Below are positions 55,198 through 64,000 of a DNA stretch of 64,000 nucleotides, piece by piece. Within the stretch, counting starts at the first letter, position 1; every line of letters begins with the position of its first letter. Under the pieces are notes generated by a model. The model was not told the origin of the DNA. It saw only the letters and a list, made by a program, of their open reading frames with translations, and did not search any database. Source of the DNA: Nemertoderma westbladi (taxonomy: Eukaryota; Xenacoelomorpha; Nemertodermatida; Nemertodermatidae); assembly GCA_032718475.1 (NCBI GenBank), contig JAUCBJ010002853.1, positions 1 to 64,000 of the forward strand. The letters run 5' to 3'. The position numbers and the translations under genes were made by a program.

Positions 55198-55389
55198 ATG
55201 TCAACTGTTAGAATTGATCCAAAACGTTGGGGACTTTTAAAAAAACTTGAAGTGAACCTAACCGCTCAAAAAAATGAGATTGTTAGAAAATCTGAAATTA
55301 TTAATTACTTAATTGATGAGGCGTCTAAAAATTTAGGCTATGACAGTCAGTCACAAAACTTTTTAATCCAAAGTAAAAAACCCAATTAA
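55198..55389 (+). CDS. Small RHH-like protein downstream of hflX (63 aa)
   Basis: ATG 55198 follows GGAGAAGGGG. The layout STVRIDPKRWGLLKKLEVNL, then KSEIINYLIDEASKNLGY resembles ribbon-helix-helix or conjugative-element accessory proteins. It ends just before a strong terminator, so it could close the miaA-hflX unit. No specific function is visible. Confidence 0.6.
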   Translation: MSTVRIDPKRWGLLKKLEVNLTAQKNEIVRKSEIINYLIDEASKNLGYDSQSQNFLIQSKKPN

Positions 55390-55399
55390 ACGACTAAAA

Positions 55400-55434
55400 C
55401 CAAGTATTAACCTACCCAATACTTGGCTTTTTTA
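55400..55434. terminator. Rho-independent terminator
   Basis: CCAAGTATT (55400-55408) and AATACTTGG (55418-55426) form a 9-base stem followed by a T-tract. It ends the plus-strand unit and may act on the rnf operon from the other side. Confidence 0.85.
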
Positions 55435-55440
55435 TTGCCC

Positions 55441-56073
55441 TCAGTTTGTGGGCTTCGCTAAATAATTTTTACACCCAATCAAAAGCCCCAATACCCAAAA
55501 CGCCCCTGCTGGCAAAGCAAATACAATCATCCCCGTATCATCACTGAGCAAATCAAGCGTTAGTCCTGCTGCCCAATCCCCCAACAACAAATGCATTTGA
55601 CTAAACAACGTCCCTTGGGAAAGTATTTCTCGAACCCCACCAATCAACAATAACACCCAACCAAATCCCAACCCCATGGCAAGCCCATCAACTAAAGAAG
55701 GTACCACTCCATTTTTATAAGCAAAAGCTTCAGCGCGCCCCAAAATCATACAATTGGTCACAATAAGGGGCACAAAAATACCCAACACACGATACAAATC
55801 ATATAAAAACGCCTGCATTAAAAGCTGAATCAGTACAACCAGCACGGCAATCAACATCACAAATACAGGGGCACGCAACTCATAAGTAATATAGTGACGA
55901 ACAGATGAAACAATCACATTCGAACAAGTGGTCACAAAAAGTGTCGCTAGTGCAAGCCCTAGCGCATTGGTTACGCTACTGCTAACCGCCATCAGTGGGC
56001 ACAAGCCCAAAAGGGCTACCAAGGCTTGGTTGTTCAAATACAAGCCATCTTTCCAAATTGTTTGATAATTCAC
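55441..56073 (-). CDS. rnfE: RNF complex membrane subunit RnfE
   Basis: The 210-residue, six-helix membrane protein has LGLCPLMAVSSSV near the start and GIFVPLIVTNCMILGRAEAFA, the conserved half-repeats shared with RnfA. With RnfA it carries an iron centre in the membrane. Last gene of the operon, overlapping rnfG by ATGA. Confidence 0.95.
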   Translation of the reverse strand: MNYQTIWKDGLYLNNQALVALLGLCPLMAVSSSVTNALGLALATLFVTTCSNVIVSSVRHYITYELRAPVFVMLIAVLVVLIQLLMQAFLYDLYRVLGIFVPLIVTNCMILGRAEAFAYKNGVVPSLVDGLAMGLGFGWVLLLIGGVREILSQGTLFSQMHLLLGDWAAGLTLDLLSDDTGMIVFALPAGAFWVLGLLIGCKNYLAKPTN

Positions 56074-56648
56074 AACTGACCACCTTGTTTAAATTGCTTA
56101 TACAAATCAATCATCTGCTTAATACCTTCAAGCATGGCTTGGGTCGTGATTGTAGCACTGGTGATCTGATCAAAATCACCGCCTTGCTTTAGCACTTTCC
56201 AACGAGCTAGATCAATATTTTGATCATTAAATTGTAATACCCAATCGGACTTTTCCGCCTCAATTTTATCCCCCAACCCTGGGGTTTCTTGGTGTGTAAT
56301 CACCCGTACACCTATCACCTGGTCCTTTTGATTAAACCCAACTAAAAAAACAATCGCCCCCCCATAACCTATGACTGAGCCTGATAAAAAAACACCCTTA
56401 TACTGAGTGCCTAAATAAGCCTCATAAACATACACATCGCTCAAAGAAGAGATCTGATCCACTAGCAATGCACGTTTGGTGGCAAGCAACTTATTATCAA
56501 ACGCAATGCCAATTTGCTTAAAATTTTTCATTAAATAATGGGTTTCATTTTGTTCAATCAACAAATATGTTGAACGATTCAGCACCCCCAAAATCAGGGC
56601 ACTGACCAAAGCAAGTAAAAAAATAGGCCCTAATTTTTTAATAACCAT
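56070..56648 (-). CDS. rnfG: RNF complex FMN-binding subunit RnfG
   Basis: About 192 residues: a membrane anchor (LGPIFLLALVSALILGVL), a periplasmic domain with GLGDKI, and the flavinylation motif TSATITT near residue 160 where FMN is joined to Thr. ATG 56648 is chosen (an ATG at 56672 is possible). It overlaps rnfD by 11 bases. Confidence 0.93.
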   Translation of the reverse strand: MVIKKLGPIFLLALVSALILGVLNRSTYLLIEQNETHYLMKNFKQIGIAFDNKLLATKRALLVDQISSLSDVYVYEAYLGTQYKGVFLSGSVIGYGGAIVFLVGFNQKDQVIGVRVITHQETPGLGDKIEAEKSDWVLQFNDQNIDLARWKVLKQGGDFDQITSATITTQAMLEGIKQMIDLYKQFKQGGQL

Positions 56649-57621
56649 ACACTCTAGGTTTTGTATAAACATCAATTAACGGCACGCACATATTAGCAAT
56701 TAATACCGCAAACGCTACCCCATCGGGGTAGTGACCATAGCTGCGAATCACATAAATTAACGCCCCCACCATTACGCCATAAATTAATCGACCCAACGGG
56801 GTTGTAGAAGCCGAAACTGGATCGGTTGCAATAAAAAATGCACCTAAAAATATTGCCCCGCTGAACACATGAGTAAACAATATCGACACACTATCCCCCC
56901 AAGAAAGGCCAGAAAGCAAAAAAACATCCAACAACATAACCACTACAAAGGCCGACAATAAAGCAAGGGGAATTCGCCAATCAATCAAACGAAAAAACAA
57001 TAATAAAATACCCCCCAGCCCAAACAATAAATTGATCATCATCCACGCATTACTTGCCCCAACAGGCGTCACCAAAGCACGGCCTTGTTCAATGGCATCG
57101 GCTCGGCCTTGTGCCAAAGGTGTGGCTGAAGAAAGGGCATCGACATTTAAATAATCAGACCACGCGACCCACATACCCCCATCAAATAAAGCCCCAATAC
57201 TTGGCCACTGGCTTAAGTCATCAGGAAAAGCGATCAACAAAACTGCATACCCCATCATCGCTGGGTTTAAAAAATTATGCCCCAGCCCACCGTATAAATG
57301 CTTCACCAATACAATTGAAAATAACGCCCCCACAAACAGCACAAAAAAATCCACCCACGGCGGCAAACATAACATTAAAAAAACAGCGGTTAAAATCGCA
57401 CTACCATCCCATGCTTGATCGATACGCACCTGACGTAAACGCAAACATAGCATTTCCATCCCCACACACAGTACGCTCAGCAGCAATAGCTGGGATACAA
57501 ACACATACCCACCAACAAAATAGATATAAGCCAACAAACCGGGTAATAAACACAACAATACCCCATACATCACCCTAGGGGTTGAGCGTTTAGTTAAAAT
57601 ATAAGGTGATGATTTATTCAT
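56638..57621 (-). CDS. rnfD: RNF complex membrane subunit RnfD
   Basis: The 327-residue multi-helix protein is of the NqrB/RnfD family, with GGLGHNFLNPAMMGYAVLL and SSATPL, whose Thr (near residue 166) usually carries covalent FMN, and TDPVSASTTPLGRLIYG near the end. Part of the ion-translocating core. Confidence 0.95.
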   Translation of the reverse strand: MNKSSPYILTKRSTPRVMYGVLLCLLPGLLAYIYFVGGYVFVSQLLLLSVLCVGMEMLCLRLRQVRIDQAWDGSAILTAVFLMLCLPPWVDFFVLFVGALFSIVLVKHLYGGLGHNFLNPAMMGYAVLLIAFPDDLSQWPSIGALFDGGMWVAWSDYLNVDALSSATPLAQGRADAIEQGRALVTPVGASNAWMMINLLFGLGGILLLFFRLIDWRIPLALLSAFVVVMLLDVFLLSGLSWGDSVSILFTHVFSGAIFLGAFFIATDPVSASTTPLGRLIYGVMVGALIYVIRSYGHYPDGVAFAVLIANMCVPLIDVYTKPRVYGY

Positions 57622-57635
57622 AAGGGTTTAATTAA

Positions 57636-59156
57636 TTAGCTCGGCGATGAGTTGTTTTTATCTTTCACACGGTTTAATGCGGCTTGAATAATTGTTTGAT
57701 CATCACCTGATGCTTTTTTTTTCATTTGTTCTCGGCGCTTAGCCAAGCGCTGCTCTTGCATTTGCTTTTCTTTTTCTAAACGGGCTTTGCGTTTTTCATG
57801 GCGTGTTCTTGCAATGTCTGCTTGCTTTTTTGAAGCGGCTTCAAGCCTAATCGCTTCTTTTGCATAACGATAATAATGTACCAAAGGAATTTTGCTTGGG
57901 CACACATAGCTGCAGGCACCACATTCAATACAATCAAACAAATTATAATGCCCTAAGCGATCAAACACATCGGATTTCGCCAACCAATACAACTGCTGTG
58001 GCAACAAATGCATGGGGCAAACCGCAACGCAATCACCACAGCGAATACAAGGCATTTGGGTTATATCAACGTGGCGCTGTAACAAAATACAATTGGTAAT
58101 TTTTAAAACGGGCATTTGCATGGGGTTATGCTGATCATTACCCACACAAAACCCCATCATCGGTCCCCCCATCACCACCTGATATTCACCGCTTTTTTGG
58201 TTATCTTCACCCATTAAATCACCAAAGACAGTCCCCAAACGCACCCATCTGTTTTGGGGTTTTTCGATCCCCTCGCCTGCGATAGTAACAATCCGATCAA
58301 CCAACGGTTCACCCAAAAGCACTGCATCTGCAATTGATTTTAGTGTGGCCACATTAAAACACACCACGCCCACATCGGCTGGAAGCCCTCTTGCAGGCAC
58401 TTCAAGACCTGTTAGTTTTTCAATCAATTGCCGCTCACTGCCCCCCGGATAAATGGTTGGCACCACCTCAACACCAAAACCTGACAAGTTGTGAACTACA
58501 TTTCTCATCTTCTTGATGGCATTGGGTTTGTCATCTTCAATGCCGATTAAACAATTTTGAATGCCTAAAATTCGCATCACAACTTGAGCGCCTTGCAAAA
58601 CCTCAGTAGCATGGTGTTGCATCAATAGATCATCACAGCTAATTTCAGGCTCACATTCAGCCCCATTAATAATCAAAACATTCACTGGTCGATCAAGTGC
58701 GACTTTTTTAGCAGCTGAAAAACCACCCCCACCCATGCCTGCAACACCTGCCTCGCACACACGTTTGAATAATTGATCAGGCGGATCGGTTAGCGACAAT
58801 TTCTCTAAAAACAAACAGTGATCCTGATAATCGTTTTCAATCACCACAGCAGGTGTCTTCATACCCACCACACTGGGGATTGCAACGGACTCAACGGATA
58901 CCACCTTGCCTGAAATACTTGAATGCACAGGCGGTACATGCGGATCATCTGATTGACCCAAACACTGCCCACGTTTGACCGCATCCCCTATCCTAATTTC
59001 AGGTGAAAGTAGCTGACCTCTGTAATACAAAGGAATCACCACTTTTTTTGGGTTATTCAATGCTGCCAAAGGCGCAAGCGCGGCTGATTTAATCCCGCTG
59101 AGCCGAACACCTGCAATATTTTTTGAAGGACTTAAGTAGTTTTTTAACTTTAACAT
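57636..59156 (-). CDS. rnfC: RNF complex NADH-binding subunit RnfC
   Basis: The 506-residue protein has a Gly-rich NADH/FMN site (GVAGMGGGGFSAAKK), a SLBB-like middle and two 4Fe-4S motifs (CIRCGDCVAVCP and CIECGACSYVCP, near 380-430), then a charged helical tail (KKQADIARTRHEKRKARLEK). Shorter than E. coli RsxC because the long Ala-rich repeat tail is absent. Confidence 0.95.
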   Translation of the reverse strand: MLKLKNYLSPSKNIAGVRLSGIKSAALAPLAALNNPKKVVIPLYYRGQLLSPEIRIGDAVKRGQCLGQSDDPHVPPVHSSISGKVVSVESVAIPSVVGMKTPAVVIENDYQDHCLFLEKLSLTDPPDQLFKRVCEAGVAGMGGGGFSAAKKVALDRPVNVLIINGAECEPEISCDDLLMQHHATEVLQGAQVVMRILGIQNCLIGIEDDKPNAIKKMRNVVHNLSGFGVEVVPTIYPGGSERQLIEKLTGLEVPARGLPADVGVVCFNVATLKSIADAVLLGEPLVDRIVTIAGEGIEKPQNRWVRLGTVFGDLMGEDNQKSGEYQVVMGGPMMGFCVGNDQHNPMQMPVLKITNCILLQRHVDITQMPCIRCGDCVAVCPMHLLPQQLYWLAKSDVFDRLGHYNLFDCIECGACSYVCPSKIPLVHYYRYAKEAIRLEAASKKQADIARTRHEKRKARLEKEKQMQEQRLAKRREQMKKKASGDDQTIIQAALNRVKDKNNSSPS

Positions 59157-59160
59157 GGCC

Positions 59161-59685
59161 TTACAATTCCCAATCTCTTTTTTTGGTTTTAAGTGGTATC
59201 ATATCAATACAATCCACAGGGCAGGGTTCTATACACAACTCACAACCCGTACATTCTTTTTCAATCACCGTTGTCATCTGCTTAGCCGCCCCTAAAATGG
59301 CATCCACCGGACAGGCCTGTATGCACAATGTACAACCAATGCATTTATCCTCATCAATAATTGCAATCTTTGGTGGCTTTGACTCACCATGTGACTCATT
59401 AAGGGGCTTGGGTTCTCGGCCTAAAAGCTGGGCTAATTTTATCACCCCCACCTGACCGCCCGGGGGGCATTGGTTAATATCAGCCTTGCCCTCTGCAATG
59501 GCTTGGGCATAAGGCCTACAACCTGGGTAGGTGCACTGACCACATTGGGTTTGAGGTAATATTCGATCAATTTGATCCACCAGTGAATCGGTTTGTACCA
59601 CAAACCGTTTAGAAGCCACTAGCAATAGCCCACAGGCCACAATTAAAAGCAAAACTAAAACAACAACAGCACTTGCAATCAGCAT
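59161..59685 (-). CDS. rnfB: RNF complex iron-sulfur subunit RnfB
   Basis: The 174-residue protein has an N-terminal membrane helix, a 4Fe-4S cluster domain ([16 protein letters not shown]) and two ferredoxin motifs ([24 protein letters not shown]). It passes electrons from RnfC into the membrane part. Its ATG shares one base with the end of rnfA. Confidence 0.96.
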   Translation of the reverse strand: MLIASAVVVLVLLLIVACGLLLVASKRFVVQTDSLVDQIDRILPQTQCGQCTYPGCRPYAQAIAEGKADINQCPPGGQVGVIKLAQLLGREPKPLNESHGESKPPKIAIIDEDKCIGCTLCIQACPVDAILGAAKQMTTVIEKECTGCELCIEPCPVDCIDMIPLKTKKRDWEL

Positions 59686-60257
59686 TAAAAAAGACCTTTA
59701 AACCCCATAAAAATTACCGCCATAAAACCCACGGTGATCAAGGCAATGGGGTTGCCTTTAAAGCAAACTGGCACAGCTGCATGCTCTAGGCGTTCTCGAA
59801 TGAAGGTAAATAAAATCATCACCAATGAAAAGCCAACACCCGCCCCTAGGCTATAAGCCACTGATTCAGTAAAACCATAACCTGATTGTATAACCAACAG
59901 CGCAACACCCAGTACCGCACAATTGGTTGTAATTAAAGGTAAAAATATGCCCAATACCTCATATAAAAGCGGGCTAGAGTGACGCAAAAAAACCTCTACA
60001 AATCCAACTAAAGCAGCAATAGAGACAATAAAGCCCACAATTTTCAAAAACCCCAATCCTAAGGGCTCTAGTAAAAAATAATTCAACGCGTAACTTAAAA
60101 TGGTTGAAAGTGTCAGTACAAACACCGTGGCCACCGACATGCCAATTGCACTTTCAACACGCTTAGATACCCCCATAAACGGGCATAACCCCAAAAAATT
60201 GGCCAACACAAAATTGTTGACCAACAAGGTGGTTAAAAATAACGAAAAAAGTTCCAT
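59685..60257 (-). CDS. rnfA: RNF complex membrane subunit RnfA
   Basis: ATG 60257 gives a 190-residue protein that aligns with E. coli Rsx[41 protein letters not shown] and the ending [16 protein letters not shown] frame from 60290 would add 11 unneeded residues. First gene of rnfABCDGE, which couples ferredoxin/NADH electron transfer to ion movement, or in some species controls SoxR. Confidence 0.95.
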   Translation of the reverse strand: MELFSLFLTTLLVNNFVLANFLGLCPFMGVSKRVESAIGMSVATVFVLTLSTILSYALNYFLLEPLGLGFLKIVGFIVSIAALVGFVEVFLRHSSPLLYEVLGIFLPLITTNCAVLGVALLVIQSGYGFTESVAYSLGAGVGFSLVMILFTFIRERLEHAAVPVCFKGNPIALITVGFMAVIFMGFKGLF

Positions 60258-60499
60258 TAATTGCCTGTGATAACTGAAAAGAAACCCCACAATTATACAA
60301 AACTATGAATCACAATACTAAATTAAGAAAAAGGCGACGGATGATCACATGTTTACTTTGGCCTATTTTTATCTTAATTGATATAGCTGTTACCCACTTA
60401 GGTTAGCAAAAAATTAAAGCCCTTTGGCAACTCAATAACCTGCTTGGCTTAGGCGATCTAGCCAAAAATATTTGCTTCAAAAAAAGTTATTTGTAGTCA

Positions 60500-60553
60500 A
60501 TAAAAAACCCAAGCCATCTAGTTAAATGCTGCGATTAACTAAACAGCTTGGGT
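60500..60553 (-). terminator. Terminator downstream of nth
   Basis: AACCCAAGC and GCTTGGGT enclose a second perfect stem (TAGTTAA/TTAACTA). On the minus strand the hairpin is followed by TTTTTTA, so it ends nth transcription before rnfA. Confidence 0.8.
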
Positions 60554-60597
60554 CATCATAAAAGTAAAAGGTCAGATTTTATGCCCAGTTTGCTGTT

Positions 60598-61227
60598 TCA
60601 AGCAGCTTGATAAAACTTGCAATAGGGTCGAAGCCCACACCCTGCACACTTCGGCTTTTTTGCCAAACACACATAGCGGCCATGAAGCACCAACCAATGA
60701 TGAGCATTCACCAAAAAATTGGCGGGGATAATTTCCATCAACTGCTGTTCTGTTTCTTTCACATTCTGAGCCCTTACCAAGCCCAAACGATTAGCCACCC
60801 GAAACACATGGGTATCGACTGCAATCACAGCCTTCCCAAACGCCACACTCAGTATCACATTAGCCGTTTTTCTACCTACACCGGGTAGTGCTTCCAATGC
60901 CTCGCGCTGATCGGGCACTGCCCCATCATGTTTTTCAAGCAAAATTTGAGAACTCTGGTAAACATAACGGGCTTTATTATGGTAATAATTAATGGTCACA
61001 ATAAATTGCTTAATCCCCTCAATCCCTAAACCCACCATCTGTTTGGGGGTACTGGCCACCTTAAATAAATCCTTGGTTGCTTTATTAACCGAAACATCAG
61101 TGGTTTGGGCTGAAAGCATCACCGCCACCAATAATTCAAAATGATTGCTGTAGATAAGCTCAGTCACCGGCTTGGGCATATTTTTGCTAAAATAGGAAAA
61201 AATTTTCTCAAGTATTGCCAATTCCAT
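60598..61227 (-). CDS. nth: Endonuclease III
   Basis: A DNA glycosylase/AP lyase for oxidised pyrimidines. The 209 residues include the helix-hairpin-helix LPGVGRKTANVIL with catalytic Lys, the VDTHVFRV Asp, and the 4Fe-4S loop C-x6-C-x2-C-x5-C near 185-205. In E. coli nth follows the rsx operon; here it lies upstream of rnfA and has its own terminator. Confidence 0.96.
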   Translation of the reverse strand: MELAILEKIFSYFSKNMPKPVTELIYSNHFELLVAVMLSAQTTDVSVNKATKDLFKVASTPKQMVGLGIEGIKQFIVTINYYHNKARYVYQSSQILLEKHDGAVPDQREALEALPGVGRKTANVILSVAFGKAVIAVDTHVFRVANRLGLVRAQNVKETEQQLMEIIPANFLVNAHHWLVLHGRYVCLAKKPKCAGCGLRPYCKFYQAA

Positions 61228-61284
61228 ATAACCTCCCTACCATATGATTAAACAACCCAGCTTACTCATCCACTGAACAATCTC

Positions 61285-62397
61285 ATGCGCTCAACCGCTT
61301 CTCATCATGGCCATTTACATTGGATGCAGAAAGCCATCTCACTTGCCAAACAAGGCTATAATAACACCTATCCCAACCCCCGTGTGGGTTGTGTTATTGT
61401 GAAAAACAACCGCCCTCTTGGCCAAGGTTACCATCAATATGCAGGTGGCCCCCATGCTGAAATTAGCGCCATTAACCACACATTGAAAAACGGTGAAAGC
61501 CTAAAAAACGCCACACTATACGTTACATTAGAACCCTGCTGCCACACCGGCAAAACCCTGCCCTGCACGCAGACTATTATTCAAACAGGCATTCAAACCG
61601 TTGTGATCGGCCACACTGACCCATCCAGCCACGCTAATCAAAAAGGGATTTACCAATTAAAACAAGCCGGCATTGAGGTGATTAAAAACATTTGTGAATC
61701 AGATGCAAAAGCCCTAAATTTTGGTTTTTTAAAACGCCTAAAAATAAACACCCCCTGGTTTTGCGCCAAAACCGCCGCCACCCTTAATGGTGCGTTTACC
61801 CATCATAACCAACCGATCACCAACCAAAAAGCACGAGAACACATCCACAAGCTGCGTGCTAGAACCAACGCCATACTTACCACCAGCCAAACCATCATCG
61901 CTGATAACCCTAGGTTTAATATCAGGCTGCCTAACACCAATGAGTTTGAACACTTCAAACAACCCCAACTGATCATCCTAGACACTCACAACCGTATCAC
62001 CCCCAAGCACCAAATATTTAACACCCAGCGGCCTGTGCTCATTTTTAGCAAAGCCCCTCCAAAGGCGATTTACTCTAATGAAGTAACCCACAAAACCATT
62101 CCCCAAAATGCTGATGGCAAACTGTGTTGGCCCACAATATTTGAGCACATCAAAGACCAAAAAATAGATGAGGTGATGGTTGAATCAGGCCCCACTTTAT
62201 TACATACCCTATTGTCACACGTACACATTGATGAGTGGTGGTATTACCTAGCCCCCGATTGGATTGACGATGGCCTGTCTTTTTTAAACAGCCCCTTAAA
62301 CGGCCAAACACCTCAGCACACCGCGTTTCAAATATACGACATCCAATTCATTGACAACAACCTGCTTATTCAACTGATTAAACAAGGCACAATTTAG
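61285..62397 (+). CDS. ribD: Bifunctional riboflavin deaminase/reductase RibD
   Basis: The 370-residue enzyme performs two steps of riboflavin synthesis. The deaminase half has HAEISAI and the zinc site EPCCHTGKTLPC. The reductase half has WFCAKTAATLNG, TIIADNPRFNIR and MVESGPTLLHTLL. It starts the ribD-ribE-ribBX unit, divergent from nth. No FMN riboswitch is seen in the short gap. Confidence 0.95.
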   Translation: MRSTASHHGHLHWMQKAISLAKQGYNNTYPNPRVGCVIVKNNRPLGQGYHQYAGGPHAEISAINHTLKNGESLKNATLYVTLEPCCHTGKTLPCTQTIIQTGIQTVVIGHTDPSSHANQKGIYQLKQAGIEVIKNICESDAKALNFGFLKRLKINTPWFCAKTAATLNGAFTHHNQPITNQKAREHIHKLRARTNAILTTSQTIIADNPRFNIRLPNTNEFEHFKQPQLIILDTHNRITPKHQIFNTQRPVLIFSKAPPKAIYSNEVTHKTIPQNADGKLCWPTIFEHIKDQKIDEVMVESGPTLLHTLLSHVHIDEWWYYLAPDWIDDGLSFLNSPLNGQTPQHTAFQIYDIQFIDNNLLIQLIKQGTI

Positions 62398-62399
62398 CT

Positions 62400-62993
62400 A
62401 TGTTCACCGGCATTATTAATCACCAAGGCATCGTACAAACCATCCAACACCAACACACTCAGTGGCTAATCAAAACCACTCTCACACCTAAATTTGGTGA
62501 AAGCATTAGCGTTAACGGCATGTGCTTAACAAATAGTAAACTTGAAAAAACAGGTTTTTGGGTGGACATCTCCCCTGAAACACTAGCCAAAACAACGGCG
62601 AAATTGATCACTGAGCAATCAGTGGTTAACCTTGAACCTGCCCTTAAAATGGGGGACAAATTGGGCGGACATTGGGTCAGTGGGCATATTGATGATATAG
62701 GCTATGTTGAATCGATCACCCCTTATGATCAATTCAGCCAATGGGTATTTACAATACCCCAACCTTTAATGTGTTATGTTGTAAAAAAAGGCTCTATCAC
62801 CATTGATGGGATCAGCCTCACAGTAAACAGCACCACACACAAAACTCTAACGTGTATGATCATCCCCCACACCCTTAAGCACACCAACCTTAACACTAAA
62901 AAAACAGGGGATGCGGTTAATATCGAAACTGATCTAATCGCCAAACACCTTGAAAAACTAAATCAACCTTACCACCATGAATCTAAACAATAA
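62400..62993 (+). CDS. ribE: Riboflavin synthase alpha chain
   Basis: The 197 residues show the two-lobe repeat of the family: MFTGIINHQG at the N-terminus, SVNGMCLT and GGHWVSGHIDDIG, then SITIDGISLTVN and MIIPHTLKHTNL. It makes riboflavin from two lumazine molecules. It starts two bases after ribD and overlaps the next gene by 17 bases. Confidence 0.95.
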   Translation: MFTGIINHQGIVQTIQHQHTQWLIKTTLTPKFGESISVNGMCLTNSKLEKTGFWVDISPETLAKTTAKLITEQSVVNLEPALKMGDKLGGHWVSGHIDDIGYVESITPYDQFSQWVFTIPQPLMCYVVKKGSITIDGISLTVNSTTHKTLTCMIIPHTLKHTNLNTKKTGDAVNIETDLIAKHLEKLNQPYHHESKQ

Positions 62994-64000
62994 CCTATTT
63001 AACACCACCCAAGCCTTAATTGATGACTATGCACAAGGCAAAATGGTCATCTTATTAGATGACGAGAACCGTGAGAATGAAGGCGACCTTATGATAGCGG
63101 CTGAAAAAATAACTCCTGAGGCTATTAATTTCATGGCGCAATACGGACGTGGGCTTATTTGTTTAACACTTACACAATCTTGCTGCCAACAACTCAATCT
63201 CCCCTTGATGGTCAAACATCAGAACCTAGAAAGCCATCACACCAACTTCACCCTTTCAATCGATGCGGCCCAAAACATCACCACTGGTATCTCAGCTACT
63301 GATCGGGCTACTACCATCCAATGCGCTGTGGCTAAAAATGCCAAGCCAAGCGATATTGTTCAACCCGGCCACATCTTCCCCCTTCAAGCCAACCAACACG
63401 GGGTGCTACAACGTGCTGGGCACACGGAAGCGGGTTGCGATTTAGCCAAATTAGCTAGCTTTGAACCCGCCTCTGTCATTGTGGAGATTCTAAACCCCGA
63501 TGGCAGCATGGCCAGACGAGACGACCTAATCCAATTTGCCAAAACCAAGGGCTTAAAAATTGGTAGCATTGCCGATTTAATTAAATACCGACTCACCCAT
63601 GAAAGCACCATCGAACTTTTACAAACTCGCCCCCTACCGACCCCATTTGGCCAATTCACCCTTAAAAGTTTTATTGATAAAATAAATGGTCAAACCCACC
63701 TTGCCCTTGTTTGTGGCACACTGAAGGCTACCACCCCCACTTTGGTGCGCGTGCATATACATGAGCCGTTAAGCGATCTTTTTAACACCCCGCTGATTGA
63801 ACGACATATTACTTTGCGCCAAGCCCTAAAAACGATTGGCAGCCACCCCCAGGCGGTGCTGATTATGCTAAACAACCCCCCCAATATTTTAGACACCATT
63901 GAGAAACTCCCCACCACCCAACAACCCAACACCGTGCCCATTCATCCCCACATTGACGATGCCCAAACCTATGGAATAGGTGCGCAGATACTGAACCAAC
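62977..64000 (+). CDS. ribBX: DHBP synthase with degenerate GTP cyclohydrolase II-like domain (3' end outside window)
   Basis: ATG 62977 opens a frame that stays open to the edge (341 codons). The first 200 residues are 3,4-dihydroxy-2-butanone-4-phosphate synthase: DDENRENEGDLMIAAE (metal/acid motif), GRGLICLTL, ISATDRATTI, GHIFPLQA and HTEAGCDLAKL. The second part aligns with cyclohydrolase II (TPFGQFTL, LVRVHIHEPLSDLF, YGIGAQIL) but lacks its zinc cysteines and the GRGIG stretch, so it should not hydrolyse GTP. Such RibBX proteins are known in gammaproteobacteria; a separate ribA would be expected elsewhere. Confidence 0.88.
   Translation, partial: MNLNNNLFNTTQALIDDYAQGKMVILLDDENRENEGDLMIAAEKITPEAINFMAQYGRGLICLTLTQSCCQQLNLPLMVKHQNLESHHTNFTLSIDAAQNITTGISATDRATTIQCAVAKNAKPSDIVQPGHIFPLQANQHGVLQRAGHTEAGCDLAKLASFEPASVIVEILNPDGSMARRDDLIQFAKTKGLKIGSIADLIKYRLTHESTIELLQTRPLPTPFGQFTLKSFIDKINGQTHLALVCGTLKATTPTLVRVHIHEPLSDLFNTPLIERHITLRQALKTIGSHPQAVLIMLNNPPNILDTIEKLPTTQQPNTVPIHPHIDDAQTYGIGAQILNQ

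Overview
The window is chromosomal DNA of a gammaproteobacterium with a moderately low GC content. The housekeeping genes point there: a class Ia nrdA-nrdB pair, hflK-hflC-hisZ-purA, typA, miaA-hflX, a complete rnfABCDGE operon, nth, and ribD-ribE-ribBX. Nothing in the sequence fixes the family. Many accessory genes are broken by frameshifts or stop codons, which suggests a genome that gains and then degrades foreign DNA.

Layout. (1) Positions 1-12578, minus strand: one uninterrupted reading frame of at least 4192 codons. It encodes a giant RTX-type protein that runs off the left edge. It carries three HExxH motifs, a GNAT-like acetyltransferase motif, a hydrophobic Ala/Gly-rich stretch and C-terminal calcium-binding repeats. 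(2) 13.2-15.5 kb: phage debris (a P2-type tail protein I gene with an in-frame stop and a Dam-like methylase with an altered DPPY motif), then a frameshifted NIPSNAP-family gene. (3) 15.6-32.2 kb: two related mobile elements in tandem. Each has a large serine integrase, a small serine resolvase and a shared set of small DNA-binding-type genes. Element A (about 15.61-24.99 kb) carries a type I restriction-modification system with fused HsdM-HsdS. Element B (about 25.01-32.22 kb) carries a gene resembling the T4-like phage clamp-loader small subunit (gp62), membrane proteins and unknown genes. (4) 32.2-36.1 kb: glmS and rnr. (5) 36.1-39.4 kb: a decay zone with a membrane protein gene, a GNAT remnant, a broken secreted-protein gene and a broken Shedu-type (DUF4263) antiphage gene. 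(6) 39.4-50.0 kb: purA, hisZ, hflC, hflK, nrdB, nrdA, a small conserved gene and typA. (7) 50.0-52.05 kb: a short integron cassette array with two clear attC sites and a decayed third, without an integrase. (8) 52.1-64.0 kb: dps, miaA-hflX, rnfABCDGE, nth and the riboflavin genes.

The main discovery candidate is the element pair. The last six codons of glmS (Ser-Val-Thr-Val-Glu-stop) occur three times on the minus strand, at 32217-32234, 24993-25010 and 15594-15611, spelled each time with different synonymous codons. They sit at the right end of B, the A/B junction and the left end of A. Each element is also bounded by inverted arms specific to its own integrase, and the same arms recur in pairs around that integrase's promoter region. 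The simplest reading is that these elements insert into the 3' end of glmS and bring replacement codons, so GlmS stays intact after repeated insertion. glmS is also the Tn7 target, but no Tn7 genes are visible here.

All calls come from reading the sequence and from family knowledge. No database search was run.
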